A stretch of 64,000 bases of DNA from Sporocytophaga sp. (GTDB lineage: Bacteria; Bacteroidota; Bacteroidia; Cytophagales; Cytophagaceae), in NCBI RefSeq assembly GCF_017745095.1, contig NZ_JAGHZZ010000006.1:62001-126000 (forward strand), given 5' to 3'. The first letter of the stretch is position 1. Every line of letters begins with the position of its first letter. The notes under the pieces are model-generated. The model had not been told where the DNA came from. It searched no databases and saw only the letters and a list, made by a program, of their open reading frames with translations. Positions 42,156 through 52,652 of the stretch are shown here, in pieces. Made by a program: the position numbers and the translations under genes.

Positions 42156-43215
42156 ATTTTATTTTCAAGCTGTCAAGCTTCTTTTGATATAAGAGGGCAT
42201 TTTTCTTATGCTCTTCAAAGGTCTCTGCAAATACGTGGCACCCGGACATATCATCTTTTGCACAAAAATAAATGAATTCATGTGGTACAAAGTTGAGTAC
42301 AGAGTCTATTACATATAATGGAATAGTACTTATCGGTCCAGGAGGTAGTCCTTTGTTTCTGTAAGTATTATATTTTGATTTTACCTGTTTGTGCTTATTG
42401 AAAACCCTTCTTATGTCAAATTTATTATGCGCAAATACAACAGTAGGATCAGACTCTAGTCTCATATTATTATTCAACCTGTTTATATAAAGACCAGCAA
42501 TCATTGGCATTTCTTCCTTTAATTTTGATTCTGAATAAACAATAGAAGATAATATCACAACTTCTTCTGGAAGTAATCCTGCAGCCTCGGCTTTTTCGGC
42601 TCTCCAGTTGTTCCAGAACTGCTCATATCTGCTGTAAGCGAAGTCTATCAGTTGATAGCTATTGCATGTTTTATAAACCTTTAATTCTCCAGGTAAAAAC
42701 ACACTGTAAAATGCTTCCTTATCCAGTCCGGAAAGTTCCTTTAAATACGAAGTATCCTTCAATACTGCTCTTAACGAATCTGCTTCTACTCCTATTTCCT
42801 TAGATAAAAGATTAATTAGTTTCTTGCGACTTCTTATTACGGGAATATCAATAGTCATCGCTTCCTTAGCAGGCTTTACTTTCAGGTAAAAAAGGATCTG
42901 AAGATTATTCCAACCTTTTTTGAATTCATAAAGGCCTTCGTCAGCATTTACGTCAAACAATGTTGCTGCCAGTTTAAAGGTCAGTGATGATTTTAATACA
43001 TTCTCTTCATTAAGCAGATCTGCCAGGTAATGCGATGATGCCCTGCCAGGAAGATAGTAATAGAATTTTTCGGAACGGGATTTGAAATTGGGGAAAAGAA
43101 AGACATAATATAATGCCAGAATGGCTATAGCCAGAGTCCCCCAGGCATACCATTTAAATGGTATACGTGGGGACTCTGCCTTATTACTTTTTTTTATTTT
43201 TTTCTTCTTTGCCAT
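42154..43215 (-). CDS. mltG: Endolytic transglycosylase MltG
   Basis: Inner-membrane lytic transglycosylase that cleaves nascent peptidoglycan glycan strands and sets strand length. A basic cytosolic tail (AKKKKIKKSNK) precedes one membrane helix (about 21-41). The YceG domain includes SSIVYSESKLKEEMPMIAGLYINRL, with the catalytic Glu at residue 229, then LESDPTVVFA and YNTYRNKGLPPGPISTIP, both hallmark motifs. The last part (CHVFAETFEEHKKN) is also typical. 353 residues, normal. 17 bases downstream of the GH63-like gene, so likely the same transcript. Confidence 0.95.
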   Translation of the reverse strand: MAKKKKIKKSNKAESPRIPFKWYAWGTLAIAILALYYVFLFPNFKSRSEKFYYYLPGRASSHYLADLLNEENVLKSSLTFKLAATLFDVNADEGLYEFKKGWNNLQILFYLKVKPAKEAMTIDIPVIRSRKKLINLLSKEIGVEADSLRAVLKDTSYLKELSGLDKEAFYSVFLPGELKVYKTCNSYQLIDFAYSRYEQFWNNWRAEKAEAAGLLPEEVVILSSIVYSESKLKEEMPMIAGLYINRLNNNMRLESDPTVVFAHNKFDIRRVFNKHKQVKSKYNTYRNKGLPPGPISTIPLYVIDSVLNFVPHEFIYFCAKDDMSGCHVFAETFEEHKKNALLYQKKLDSLKIK

Positions 43216-43232
43216 TAATCAATAAACAGCAA

Positions 43233-45902
43233 TCAGGTATTTTTTGTGGATGCGGTTTTCGGACTGACTTTTGCTGTTTTTTTCTCTTTAAATCTGGTAT
43301 TTAACAGTGCTGCAACCAATCCTGTCCATCCAGTCTGATGCGATGCTCCGATTCCTCTTCCATTATCTCCGTGGAAATATTCATAGAACAGGATATGATC
43401 TTTGAAATGCGGATCCTTACTGAATTTTTCATCAGTCCCATAGACCGGACGATTTCCATTTTCATCCTTCTCAAATATTTTTACAAGACGACGGCTTATC
43501 TCTTCAGCAACTTCCTTCAAATTCATCATCACTCCTGAGCCTGTAGGACATTCAACCTGTACTTCATCGCCATAGTAATTGTAAAATTTCATCAGCGACT
43601 CAATGATAAGATAGTTAACAGGAAACCATATCGGCCCCCTCCAATTAGAATTTCCTCCAAACATTCCGCTCTCAGACTCCCCAGGGTTATAAGTAACGCT
43701 ATAAACATGATCTTTAGTCGGAAACTCGTATGGATTATCTTTATGAAATTTTGAAAGTGCTCTGATACCATAATCACTAAGAAATTCATTAGGATCAAGC
43801 ATCCTCTTCAGAATTGCTTTCAGTTTATTTTGTCTTATGAGAGAAAATCTTCTTCTTACGCCCTCATGTTCAATTTCTCTTCTTGAAACCAGTTTCGCCA
43901 GTTCAGGTCTGTAATTAAGGAACCACTCAAGCCTCCTGCTAAAATGTGGGAACTTTTCAATTATTTCAGGCTCTAGTGTTTCAACTGCAAATATCGGAAT
44001 CAAACCTACCATTGATCTTATCTTCATTGGAATAAATTGTCCGTTATGAAGATTTAACACATCATAGAAAAACTCATCCCCTTCATCCCAAAGGCTGTAC
44101 TTGGAGCCATTAAGATTTACGATAGCTCCTGTAATGTATAGGAAATGCTCAAGGAACTTTGAAGCGGTATCTTCATAAGAAGAATTATTCTTACTCAACT
44201 CAAGAGATATTCTAAGCATGTTCAGGGAATACATAGCCATCCAGCTGGTCGCATCTGCCTGCTCAATTTTACCTCCTGTCGGTAAAGGGCTACTTCTGTC
44301 AAATACCCCAATATTATCTAAACCTAGGAAACCACCTTCAAATATATTATGACCTTCACTGTCTTTGCGGTTTACCCACCAGGTGAAGTTGAGCATTAGT
44401 TTATGGAAAACTCTTTCAAGATAATTAATATCACCTTTTCCGAAAAAATCTCTTTCTATTTCATAGACTCTCCAGCAAGCCCAGGCATGCACAGGAGGGT
44501 TAACATCGTTAAAGCTCCACTCATAAGCAGGTATTTGTCCATTCGGATGCATATACCATTCTCTTAATAATAGAATCAACTGTCGTTTAGCAAAGTCAGG
44601 ATCCACCATTGCAATTGTTATACAATGAAATGCTAGATCCCAGGCTGCATACCAGGGATATTCCCATTTGTCAGGCATGGAAATAATTTCCATGTTGTTC
44701 AGGTGCATCCAATCTTTATTCCTTCCATGAAGTCTTTCCGGTGGCGGAGTAGATCCTGGATCCCCCTTCAACCACAATGACACATCGAAATAGTAAAACT
44801 GTTTAGAAATAAGTGTTCCTGCAAAAGCCTGACGCTGGATCCTTTTTAGATCAGGATCAGTGATTCCTTCGGCAAGCTCATCATAAAATACATCAGCTTC
44901 TTTGATTCTTGATTTGAATATAAATTCAAAATCTTCAAACGCATTTTGAGTAGGTTGATCACTAAGTCTTAAACGGATTTCTTTGGATTGTCCTGGTTCT
45001 ATTGTCAAAGCATATCGCAATGCTGCCTTTGTACCTTTCAGTTCAGGATTTACAGTAGGTTTTCCATTTACCACATGGAAATTAATACCATCTTTCCAAT
45101 ATCCTTCAGTCGGAGCATGGCCATATACCAACTCATGATTGGTTTCATTATCACAAAACAGTAAATCAGGTTTACCTTCATAATAAAGATTGTACAATCC
45201 CCAGTCTTTATGCTCAACTAAAAGTGACTTATTTTTATCTGCAGAAATTGAAGGTCTGTAAGGATCTTCTAAAAATGACCAGAAATTTCTGAACCAAATT
45301 GTAGGAAGCAAATGTATAGTAGATATTTCAGGTCCTCTGTTATGTACCGTAATACGAATGCACATATCTTCCATATCTGCTTTGGCATATTCAGTATAAA
45401 CATCAAAATATCTATCTTCATCGAAGACACCGGTATCCATCAATTCATACTCAGGATCCAGTTTTCCTCTGACTTTATTTTCAAGTATTAAATTTGAATA
45501 TGGGAATTCGGACTGGGGGTATTTGTATAAAAATTTCATGTAAGAATGGGTAGGAGTGCTATCGAGGTAATAATAAACCTCTTTTACATCCTCACCATGA
45601 TTTCCCTGATTTCCAGTAAGACCGAAAAGTTTATCCTTTATGAAAGGGTCTTTTTCGTTCCACATTGCGACTGAAAAGCAGACAAGTTGCTTGTAATCAC
45701 AAATTCCGGAAATTCCATCCTCTCCCCATCTGTATGCTCTGTGACGTGACTGATCAAATGAAAAATACTCCCATGCTGAACCAAAAGGGCTATAATCTTC
45801 TCTTACTGTTCCCCATTGCCTTTCGGATAAATAAGGTCCCCATTTTTTCCACCCTCGGTTACTTCTTGTAATATTTACTCTCTCTTTTTCAAAATTTGTC
45901 AT
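43233..45902 (-). CDS. Glucosidase, GH63/MGH1-like
   Basis: An 889-residue cytosolic glycoside hydrolase; no signal peptide. The N-terminal beta-rich part opens [22 protein letters not shown]. The (alpha/alpha)6 catalytic part has [55 protein letters not shown] (around residue 461), [30 protein letters not shown] and [18 protein letters not shown]. This is the bacterial GH63-like glucosidase pattern (mannosylglycerate-hydrolase-like fold). Substrate probably an alpha-gluco-oligosaccharide; unproven. The gene is far from the glycogen synthase gene, so a shared pathway is only suggestion. The Lys/Thr-rich tail is variable. Confidence 0.86.
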   Translation of the reverse strand: MTNFEKERVNITRSNRGWKKWGPYLSERQWGTVREDYSPFGSAWEYFSFDQSRHRAYRWGEDGISGICDYKQLVCFSVAMWNEKDPFIKDKLFGLTGNQGNHGEDVKEVYYYLDSTPTHSYMKFLYKYPQSEFPYSNLILENKVRGKLDPEYELMDTGVFDEDRYFDVYTEYAKADMEDMCIRITVHNRGPEISTIHLLPTIWFRNFWSFLEDPYRPSISADKNKSLLVEHKDWGLYNLYYEGKPDLLFCDNETNHELVYGHAPTEGYWKDGINFHVVNGKPTVNPELKGTKAALRYALTIEPGQSKEIRLRLSDQPTQNAFEDFEFIFKSRIKEADVFYDELAEGITDPDLKRIQRQAFAGTLISKQFYYFDVSLWLKGDPGSTPPPERLHGRNKDWMHLNNMEIISMPDKWEYPWYAAWDLAFHCITIAMVDPDFAKRQLILLLREWYMHPNGQIPAYEWSFNDVNPPVHAWACWRVYEIERDFFGKGDINYLERVFHKLMLNFTWWVNRKDSEGHNIFEGGFLGLDNIGVFDRSSPLPTGGKIEQADATSWMAMYSLNMLRISLELSKNNSSYEDTASKFLEHFLYITGAIVNLNGSKYSLWDEGDEFFYDVLNLHNGQFIPMKIRSMVGLIPIFAVETLEPEIIEKFPHFSRRLEWFLNYRPELAKLVSRREIEHEGVRRRFSLIRQNKLKAILKRMLDPNEFLSDYGIRALSKFHKDNPYEFPTKDHVYSVTYNPGESESGMFGGNSNWRGPIWFPVNYLIIESLMKFYNYYGDEVQVECPTGSGVMMNLKEVAEEISRRLVKIFEKDENGNRPVYGTDEKFSKDPHFKDHILFYEYFHGDNGRGIGASHQTGWTGLVAALLNTRFKEKKTAKVSPKTASTKNT

Positions 45903-46025
45903 CCCTCAAAACATTTTTCTTTAAATATAAAAAAAGATTTTAATACTCCTGATACGTTTATGTATGGAGGGCAGATGATAAATTGTAAGAAAATAATGAA
46001 TCTGGCTACTATTTGCCAAGATCTG

Positions 46026-46520
46026 CTATTGCAAGTATACTATAGGGATATTGATCAACTTACCGTTTTTGATCTTAATCTTTTTGGAAGGATTATTTTT
46101 ACAAGTCAACTCCATTTCAAATTCACCGGAAAGTACTTTTTTATTCTCATCAAGTACTTTAATTCTTAATACACCTGAAAGAGGCTTGTATAGGTTTAAA
46201 TTAGCAGGATCGGTGTAGTGTATGACAACTTGTTTTAATGCGCTAGACCCAAGTTTTATTTCGGTTACTTCGGGCTTTATAAGAAAAAATTTACTAAATC
46301 TATCATTGCTCAATGACAATTGACGGTACCCCCCCGTAACAGTTCTCATATAAGCATTAAAATTTTTAATTACCATTGGTTTATCATCGACAGTGCAAAC
46401 AAATAAAGCTGATGTATCTGCTGCTGTTAATTTTTCCCCAGTTATTACTTCTGAATTTCTGAACGAAAAAAGAAAAGGTAAAACTACCAATACGATCAAT
46501 CTAACAGAAAATTTGTGCAT
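46026..46520 (-). CDS. Exported hypothetical protein
   Basis: A 164-residue protein with a signal peptide-like start (MHKFSVRLIVLVVLPFLFSF). The mature part is beta-rich: ALFVCTVDDKPMVIKNFNAYMRTVTGGYRQLSLSN near the N-terminus and GEFEMELTCKNNPSKKIKIKNGKLINIPIVYLQ at the end (split; two Cys). No named domain recognised. Single gene, 124 bases upstream of the GH63-like gene on the same strand. Function unknown. Confidence 0.68.
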   Translation of the reverse strand: MHKFSVRLIVLVVLPFLFSFRNSEVITGEKLTAADTSALFVCTVDDKPMVIKNFNAYMRTVTGGYRQLSLSNDRFSKFFLIKPEVTEIKLGSSALKQVVIHYTDPANLNLYKPLSGVLRIKVLDENKKVLSGEFEMELTCKNNPSKKIKIKNGKLINIPIVYLQ

Positions 46521-46673
46521 GTGGCAAAAAAACGATTTTAATTGAAAGAATTAATTGTATGTATAATTACTATTTTTTATTGAAAAAGTCACAGAAATAA
46601 TATAAAAAAATTGATAAAAAATTTAATAAAAACTACGAACAATTCCCAAAACACTAAAAACCAAACAATTAAA

Positions 46674-49535
46674 TTAAAGAGCTGAAAAATTTATATTAAA
46701 TAAAAATTCGATGCTGAAACTTTGATCACTCGGAAAGTAAATTCCTCTGGTTCCTAATTCGATTGGAGCCACAAAATTAAATAAATGCATATCTCCAGTA
46801 AATTCAACTCCTGTAGAATTATAGTATCTTGAATTTCCTTTATATTTCCCTTCACCATAATCATAAAATAATAAAGCTTTTATTCTCTTTAAATAAAGAA
46901 CCGGCCCTACCTTCCAATCGGGATAACAAAGTGGTAGCCTGTATTCTGAAATAATCCTTGAAAACTTCTGGTTGACCTGACTAAAATAGCCTCGGGGATA
47001 TAAAAGATAATTTGAGAAAATATAACTTCCATTCTCATTTATTTGCCTGCCAATATCAATTCTAATACTATGATGTTTCAACACCCCCGGGAATAATAGG
47101 GTTGCCTGGCCTACTAAAGAATTACCATAGTCAAATTTACCAAACGGTGATTGTCTGTAGTTCAATCTGAATGATTGTCCCCACCTTGGCAACAGGTCTC
47201 TTGGCGCCATCTTCAGATACCTAGATCCTCTCAAGTCATATTCGAAAATATTTTTAACCCCTGTCTTAAAATATGCAGGTGTTTCATTATTCCTGTAATA
47301 GTGTGATGTGTAATTATAAACCGTCGAAGTGATCGCCTGAGCATATTTACCTCTTGTCAAATTCAATGGTACAGAAACTGATAAAGCCAGTTTATCTTCC
47401 TGAAATTTAAATACAGCATCATTACCTGTCGTATCGAGTCCTAGTCTTTGTCCTCTTGAAGCAGCGATGGACAAAACAGGATACCAACCTTTATAAACAA
47501 ATGAACCTTCTACAGTACCTGTTCTATCGCTATAATTGTACAGATATGCTAATTTACTGATAGCTGTGCTTAATTTGTTTTGGGAAAATAATGTTACACC
47601 CGAATTCACTTCATAAGTATTGGCATTGATATAAAGCGGTGCCCAGCTATGTAGATAGAATAGATGTGTACCTTTTCTATATCTTTTAATTGTTGATCCT
47701 TCTGCAGCTGAATCCGGATTGAGATCAGGCAAAGGAATACCCAATTCCTGCTTTGCTAATTCAGGATAAAGCTTTACTGATTGATCTTTAATATTGTTCA
47801 GGCTTATCCAATTTGCAGTGTCTATTGGAATACTGGAGACATAATATCCGTTTGCCGTGTAGCTTGAAAACAATAGAGTATCCTGACTACTATTTAAACA
47901 AGGATCAAATGCTCCATAGCTTACAGATGTAACCTGAAACACCGAAGAATCACTTAAACGAAAGGCATAAATGTTATCAATACCAGAATATACACTTCTG
48001 AAAAAAATATGATTAGAAGACACTACTGGCTGCGATATATCCTTATAACCGGATCTGAATAGAGTTTTGAATTCAGAAGTACTGATTGAAATTTCATCAA
48101 TCCTTTTACCCTCATCGTCCAGCATAATTGCATAAAGCTTACTCCCATCATTGTTCCATGCAGGCATTATCGGATAGTCGTTTTCCGGATGATAAATTTC
48201 CTTGATTAATTTACCTGATTGGCTTTCAAAAATGGAAACACAATACTTACCATTTTGCTTTGCATCAACAGCAGCAATCATACTTCCATCCTTTGAAAAA
48301 ACCGGAGCAAAGAGATGTTTCCTTCTAGTTAGTTTTAGTCTTTTATTCCTTCTTTTATCAGCATTAAAAACTATAAGATTTGAATAAATTCTATTGCTCC
48401 ATCTTTTGTCAAATCCATATTCAGCCCAAACAATTTTATTATGAGATGCAGAAAGTATCTGCGGATTAAAATAACCTGGTACAAATATAGTTTTTTCTTT
48501 ATTTCCGGGCTCGGTAAGGACATATTGTTGAATATCGCCAAGACCGGACTTTAGAGCTATAATTTTTCCATCAGATAAGTATTGCGGAAAACGATAACTT
48601 GTAAAAGTTTTGGTGTCATTAAAATGTATTGTATCCAGATTGCCTAACAATATGGTTGAATCTTTCTGAAGTATCCATTGATCACGTAAAAAATACATAC
48701 ATGAGTCATAAAGCTTCCATTTAGATAATCCCGTAGTTCTTTTAATTCCCTGATTAAAAGGCATAGGGTTATAAGCCCTTCTGGCAGCATTGTTAACTGA
48801 TTTACTCCATACAGCAGGAGAATACCTATTTCTTGTGTATCCTACCAGCTGATACCCCAGATAATAATAGTTAGGAACAAAGTCTCGGAAAGAACCGAAA
48901 TAGGCTTTCTCATAACTATAAATTTTTCGTTGCAAAACCTGAGTTCTCAGAGGCATGGTGAATTCAGGCAGTCTGCCTCTTCCCGTATTGGACAGAGCAG
49001 TTTCTGTGACCACTGCATCACCTTCTAAAAACCAGAGAGGCAGATAAAGACCTGCAATAGCACCTATCGCTTGCTGGCCTAACAGGAAATATAAAATCTT
49101 TGTGAGTCCCTGATTAAGTTTATCAAGTTGTACTACGTGTCTGAATTCGTGTAATGCTAATTGATCTATCCAGTTCTGCGGATAGATATCCTGATCAGGA
49201 ATGGTATAAAATTCAGCCCTCTTTGGAGCCCAAACTACAAAAGCATTAGATACACTTGACTGAGGATGGAGAATTACAGATATTTTTTTAGGTTCATGGT
49301 TAAGACTATACGAAACATAAAGATAGACCTTCTCCAGGGATCGGGAAGTTCGTATAGCTTCCTCTTCAATTTCAACAGGGTATATAACCTGAAAATCTTT
49401 TGTAACAATTTGTTTCCACCTTAGGCGTGAGGGATCCTGCCCGGTTTCTACATATTGAGAATAGGCAGTACTAAAGATTGTAAAGAAAAAAAATAAAAGT
49501 ATAACGATTCTCCGGAATGCGTTATTTTTCCTCAT
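46674..49535 (-). CDS. Exported gluzincin-like protease with TolB-like propeller and C-terminal beta-barrel
   Basis: A 953-residue protein with a signal peptide (residues 1-26). The region 80-180 has IDQLALHEFRHVVQLDK: HEFRH is an HExxH zinc site (His129, Glu130, His133). FLEGDAVVTE (Glu171) could be the third ligand, as in gluzincins of the MA clan. Residues about 300-600 hold repeated WD40/TolB-like strands (SYRFPQYLSDGKIIAL, APVFSKDGSMIAAVD, MPAWNNDGSKLYAIM, SQPVVSSNHIFFRS). From about 620 the chain looks like an outer-membrane beta-barrel to the end. Substrate unknown. The start overlaps the CNNM gene by 14 bases. Confidence 0.82.
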   Translation of the reverse strand: MRKNNAFRRIVILLFFFFTIFSTAYSQYVETGQDPSRLRWKQIVTKDFQVIYPVEIEEEAIRTSRSLEKVYLYVSYSLNHEPKKISVILHPQSSVSNAFVVWAPKRAEFYTIPDQDIYPQNWIDQLALHEFRHVVQLDKLNQGLTKILYFLLGQQAIGAIAGLYLPLWFLEGDAVVTETALSNTGRGRLPEFTMPLRTQVLQRKIYSYEKAYFGSFRDFVPNYYYLGYQLVGYTRNRYSPAVWSKSVNNAARRAYNPMPFNQGIKRTTGLSKWKLYDSCMYFLRDQWILQKDSTILLGNLDTIHFNDTKTFTSYRFPQYLSDGKIIALKSGLGDIQQYVLTEPGNKEKTIFVPGYFNPQILSASHNKIVWAEYGFDKRWSNRIYSNLIVFNADKRRNKRLKLTRRKHLFAPVFSKDGSMIAAVDAKQNGKYCVSIFESQSGKLIKEIYHPENDYPIMPAWNNDGSKLYAIMLDDEGKRIDEISISTSEFKTLFRSGYKDISQPVVSSNHIFFRSVYSGIDNIYAFRLSDSSVFQVTSVSYGAFDPCLNSSQDTLLFSSYTANGYYVSSIPIDTANWISLNNIKDQSVKLYPELAKQELGIPLPDLNPDSAAEGSTIKRYRKGTHLFYLHSWAPLYINANTYEVNSGVTLFSQNKLSTAISKLAYLYNYSDRTGTVEGSFVYKGWYPVLSIAASRGQRLGLDTTGNDAVFKFQEDKLALSVSVPLNLTRGKYAQAITSTVYNYTSHYYRNNETPAYFKTGVKNIFEYDLRGSRYLKMAPRDLLPRWGQSFRLNYRQSPFGKFDYGNSLVGQATLLFPGVLKHHSIRIDIGRQINENGSYIFSNYLLYPRGYFSQVNQKFSRIISEYRLPLCYPDWKVGPVLYLKRIKALLFYDYGEGKYKGNSRYYNSTGVEFTGDMHLFNFVAPIELGTRGIYFPSDQSFSIEFLFNINFSAL

Positions 49536-50838
49536 TGTCTTCAGTTTCCTCCTCGAGCAGATTCATTTTAACTACTAATACACTCTGTTTTGATTTTTTC
49601 AAAATGGAGATTTCGTACCTTTCAAATTTAATCTTTTCGTTCAACTCAGGTATCCTTCCGAATACCTTATTTACAAGACCTGCCACTGTGTCATAATCTC
49701 CACTCTTAGGCAACGGAATAGGAAGATACTCATTCACATCTTCTATTGTAGAAAGAGCGTTGACAACAAATTCTTCTTCATTGGTTTTTTCAACAAAGGG
49801 AGCTTCTTCATCATGCTCATCCTGAATCTCCCCTACCAGTTCTTCCAGAATATCCTCAATGGTCACAATACCGGCAACACCTCCAAATTCATCGGTAACT
49901 ATTGCCATGTGGAGATGTTTTTCCTGCAATTCCTTTAAAAGCTCGCTGATCTTCTTTGTTTGGGGAACAAAATAAGGTGGATTTATAACTCTCTGAAGGT
50001 TTATATCTTCCTTTTTGTTGATCATTTTGAGCAAGTCTTTGGTATATACTAGCCCAATGATATTATCTATAGTTTCCCGATAAACAGGCATTCTTGAATA
50101 ACCTTCATTAATGACCTTATCCAAAATCTCCTCTGGAGAAGTATCTTCATCAATAGCATTGATACTGGTTCTAGGAACCATAATTTGTCTGGCAGTAATC
50201 AGGTTAAAGCTGAACACATTTTTAATCAGCTCATGAGCACTTGGCTGTATTGCACCGGAAACTTTTCCCTGATCCAGAATTAATTGAAGTTCCTCAGCGG
50301 AGTGTATTTCATGGATGTCAGACATATTGATGCCTAACATTTTTAAAATCAGGGAAGCAAAACCATTTAATATCCAGATTAAGGGTTTAAATACAATATA
50401 AAAAAACCTTAATGGATAAGATACTGATAAAGTCGTTTCTTCCGGTTTCTGAATGGCAATAGATTTAGGAGCAAGCTCCCCGAATACAATATGTAAAACG
50501 GTAATTATAGCAAATGCAAACGGAAGGGCAATTTTATGAGCCAGGTCTACGTTAGGTTCTAGTCCTAGGTATTCTATTATATTCAGAATAATTCTCGTAA
50601 CAACACTTTCGCCAATCCAACCAAGACCAAGACTAGCAAGGGTAATTCCTAGTTGAGTGGCAGACAGATAACCATCTAGGTTTTTGAGAATATTTAAGGA
50701 AAGGTCCGCTGTTTTATCTCCACTGGCCGCCTTTACTTCTAATTGAGAAGATCGGACTTTAACAATTGCAAATTCAGCGGCGACGAAAAACCCGTTTAAA
50801 AAGACAAGTAATAAGGTATAGAAAACATCTAATAGCAT
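49522..50838 (-). CDS. CNNM/CorC-type transporter-like protein with CBS domains
   Basis: A 438-residue membrane protein. The N-terminal CNNM domain (about 1-190) has several membrane helices (LLLVFLNGFFVAAEFAIVKV, ITVLHIVFGELAPKSIAI). Two CBS domains follow (about 200-330; MVPRTSINAIDEDTSPEEILD and HLHMAIVTDEFGGVAGIVTIEDI), then the acidic EELVGEIQDEHD linker and a CorC/HlyC domain (about 350-430). The family is linked to magnesium/cobalt efflux; older names are hemolysin or TlyC. The 3' end overlaps the downstream protease/propeller gene by 14 bases. A TATTTTTG element sits upstream. Confidence 0.92.
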   Translation of the reverse strand: MLLDVFYTLLLVFLNGFFVAAEFAIVKVRSSQLEVKAASGDKTADLSLNILKNLDGYLSATQLGITLASLGLGWIGESVVTRIILNIIEYLGLEPNVDLAHKIALPFAFAIITVLHIVFGELAPKSIAIQKPEETTLSVSYPLRFFYIVFKPLIWILNGFASLILKMLGINMSDIHEIHSAEELQLILDQGKVSGAIQPSAHELIKNVFSFNLITARQIMVPRTSINAIDEDTSPEEILDKVINEGYSRMPVYRETIDNIIGLVYTKDLLKMINKKEDINLQRVINPPYFVPQTKKISELLKELQEKHLHMAIVTDEFGGVAGIVTIEDILEELVGEIQDEHDEEAPFVEKTNEEEFVVNALSTIEDVNEYLPIPLPKSGDYDTVAGLVNKVFGRIPELNEKIKFERYEISILKKSKQSVLVVKMNLLEEETEDNEEK

Positions 50839-51198
50839 AAATGATAGAGAATGATATTTAGTGCATATCCATTCTCTGACAACTTACCTGATTTAAGGAA
50901 GTCAGAATGCAAAAATATGTATATATAAATTATCCCAGAAAAATTTCGTGAATTATTTATTCTCTGAAACTATTTAGGATTATTTCCTGTAATAAGGGGT
51001 GTGCCAAAATTTTGTGCAAAATGTTTTTTTGTAGAAGAAATTGTATAATTTTACGCTGAATCTTATGAAGAATAAAACTATTCTGGATCTTGTTTTTTTC
51101 ATAAACATCAACAAAATCTCATTACTAGTTACAATCTGTCCTTTAAGAATTACAATTTCATTCGACAAAATGAAATTAAAACCAATTAAAAAAGAAGT
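50839..51198. other. Intergenic region before the nuo operon
   Basis: 360 bases between divergent genes with no credible gene. It holds a minus-strand -7 element for the CNNM gene, a CAAAATTTTG palindrome at 51005-51014, and a TTGTATAATTTTACG stretch near 51040-51054 that could serve as an AT-rich promoter for nuoA. No perfect TAnnTTTG is present on the plus strand. Confidence 0.5.
50910..50917 (-). promoter_or_regulatory. Probable -7 element of the CNNM gene
   Basis: Minus-strand TATTTTTG matches TAnnTTTG, 71 bases before the ATG. No -33 TTG is seen at 19-20 bases. Confidence 0.4.
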
Positions 51199-51579
51199 AT
51201 GAAGGAAGAAATATTATCCAGTCCTTATTTCCCAATTGCAATTCAATTTCTGGTAGCCGCTGGATTCGTCAGCGTCAGTCTTCTAGCCAGCTACATTCTT
51301 GGTCCCAAAATATCTACCAAACATAAAACCGAAACATTTGAAAGCGGAATTGACTCTGTCGGCAACGCCAGAATGCAATTTTCTATCAAATATTTTCTGG
51401 TTGCTACACTCTTCGTTCTGTTCGATGTTGAAGTAATCTTCTTCTACCCTTGGGCTGTAAATTTTAAAGAATTTGCAAAAGAGGGAATCGACGGGTTTCT
51501 TGAAATGTTACTTTTCATGGGTGCATTTATTATAGGCTTTGTCTATATAATAAAGAAAGGTGCCCTTGAATGGGATTAA
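51199..51579 (+). CDS. nuoA: NADH-quinone oxidoreductase subunit A
   Basis: A 126-residue membrane subunit of complex I. Three membrane helices: about 12-34, 62-84 and 93-117. The conserved loop YECGIDPxG of the family appears here as FESGIDSVGNARMQFSIKYFLVA, the Cys being replaced by Ser. The DVEVIFFYPWAV motif is present. It opens an uninterrupted plus-strand operon of fourteen nuo genes. The ATG follows an AAAGAAG stretch that may act as a weak ribosome site. Confidence 0.96.
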   Translation: MKEEILSSPYFPIAIQFLVAAGFVSVSLLASYILGPKISTKHKTETFESGIDSVGNARMQFSIKYFLVATLFVLFDVEVIFFYPWAVNFKEFAKEGIDGFLEMLLFMGAFIIGFVYIIKKGALEWD

Positions 51580-51607
51580 ATTATCAACATTAGAATCATT
51601 CTAAATT

Positions 51608-52144
51608 ATGGCAAATATAGTTCACCCACCTGCCGGTTTTGACGGACCAGGCTTCTTTGCTACTAGCTTGGACAAAGCTGTTGGCCTTGCCAGAAAGCAT
51701 TCTGTATGGCCTTTACCATTTGCAACTTCTTGTTGCGGTATTGAATTTATGGCTACCATGGGCTCTCACTACGATATTGCAAGATTCGGAGCTGAAAGAC
51801 CAAGCTTTTCTCCAAGACAGGCAGACCTTCTGATGGTGATGGGTACAATCGCTAAAAAGATGGGACCAATCGTTCGCCAGGTATATGAACAAATGGCTGA
51901 ACCGAAATGGGTAATGGCTGTTGGTGCATGCGCTTCCAGCGGTGGAATATTTGATACTTACAGTGTACTGCAAGGAATAGATAAAATTATCCCGGTTGAC
52001 GTTTATGTTCCTGGATGCCCTCCAAGACCAGAACAGATACTTGACGGACTTATGAAAATACAGGAGTTGGTGGAAAATGAACCACTCAACAGAAGAAATA
52101 CTCCTGAATACAAACAATTACTGGCTTCTTACGGAATAGAATAA
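51608..52144 (+). CDS. nuoB: NADH-quinone oxidoreductase subunit B
   Basis: A 178-residue peripheral subunit of complex I that carries the terminal N2 4Fe-4S cluster, which donates electrons to quinone. The cluster ligands are visible: adjacent Cys42 and Cys43 in TSCCGIEFM, Cys108 in [10 protein letters not shown] and Cys137 in [11 protein letters not shown]. The [19 protein letters not shown] stretch is typical. Its stop overlaps the nuoC start by one base. Confidence 0.97.
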   Translation: MANIVHPPAGFDGPGFFATSLDKAVGLARKHSVWPLPFATSCCGIEFMATMGSHYDIARFGAERPSFSPRQADLLMVMGTIAKKMGPIVRQVYEQMAEPKWVMAVGACASSGGIFDTYSVLQGIDKIIPVDVYVPGCPPRPEQILDGLMKIQELVENEPLNRRNTPEYKQLLASYGIE

Positions 52145-52647
52145 TGGAAGAACTAACCCACCAGAGGATACAGGAAAAACTTACTGAGAAGTTTGGTGAT
52201 GCCATCCTTAAGGTCGAAGAACCATACAATTTACTTACCTTAACAATTAAGAGAGAATCTCTACTCGATATTCTAAGATTTCTTTATAATGATCAGGAAC
52301 TTGAATTCCAGTTTCTGACAGATATCACAGGAGTACACTTCACAGCACCGGAAGAAGTTCTAGGGGCTGTTTATCATTTGCATAACTTACCTAAAAATAA
52401 AAGAATCAGATTAAAGGCATTTTTTCCTAAAAATGATCCTGTAATCGATTCTGCTACTCCGGTTTTCTCAGGTGCAAACTGGATGGAAAGAGAAACCTAT
52501 GACTTTTTTGGTATCCAGTTTAAAGGACATCCAAATCTGAAAAGAATTTTAAATGTTGATGATCTTGGCTATTTCCCTTTGAGAAAAGAATATGCATTAG
52601 AAGATTCAACGAGAACGGATAAAGACGATTCCTTGTTTGGCAGATAA
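52144..52647 (+). CDS. nuoC: NADH-quinone oxidoreductase subunit C
   Basis: A 167-residue peripheral subunit, the 30-kDa homologue. Features: LEFQFLTDITGVHF, VYHLHNLPKNKRIRLKAFF, and the hallmark ANWMERETYDFFGIQFKGHPNLKRIL, ending FPLRKEYAL. Not fused to nuoD, unlike E. coli NuoCD. Starts on the last base of the nuoB stop (TAATG). Needed for the quinone-proximal part of the arm. Confidence 0.97.
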   Translation: MEELTHQRIQEKLTEKFGDAILKVEEPYNLLTLTIKRESLLDILRFLYNDQELEFQFLTDITGVHFTAPEEVLGAVYHLHNLPKNKRIRLKAFFPKNDPVIDSATPVFSGANWMERETYDFFGIQFKGHPNLKRILNVDDLGYFPLRKEYALEDSTRTDKDDSLFGR

Positions 52648-52652
52648 CAGTT

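Noticed and set aside
51713-52117. Minus-strand open frame of 134 codons
   Set aside because: It is antisense to nuoB, which keeps all four cluster cysteines.
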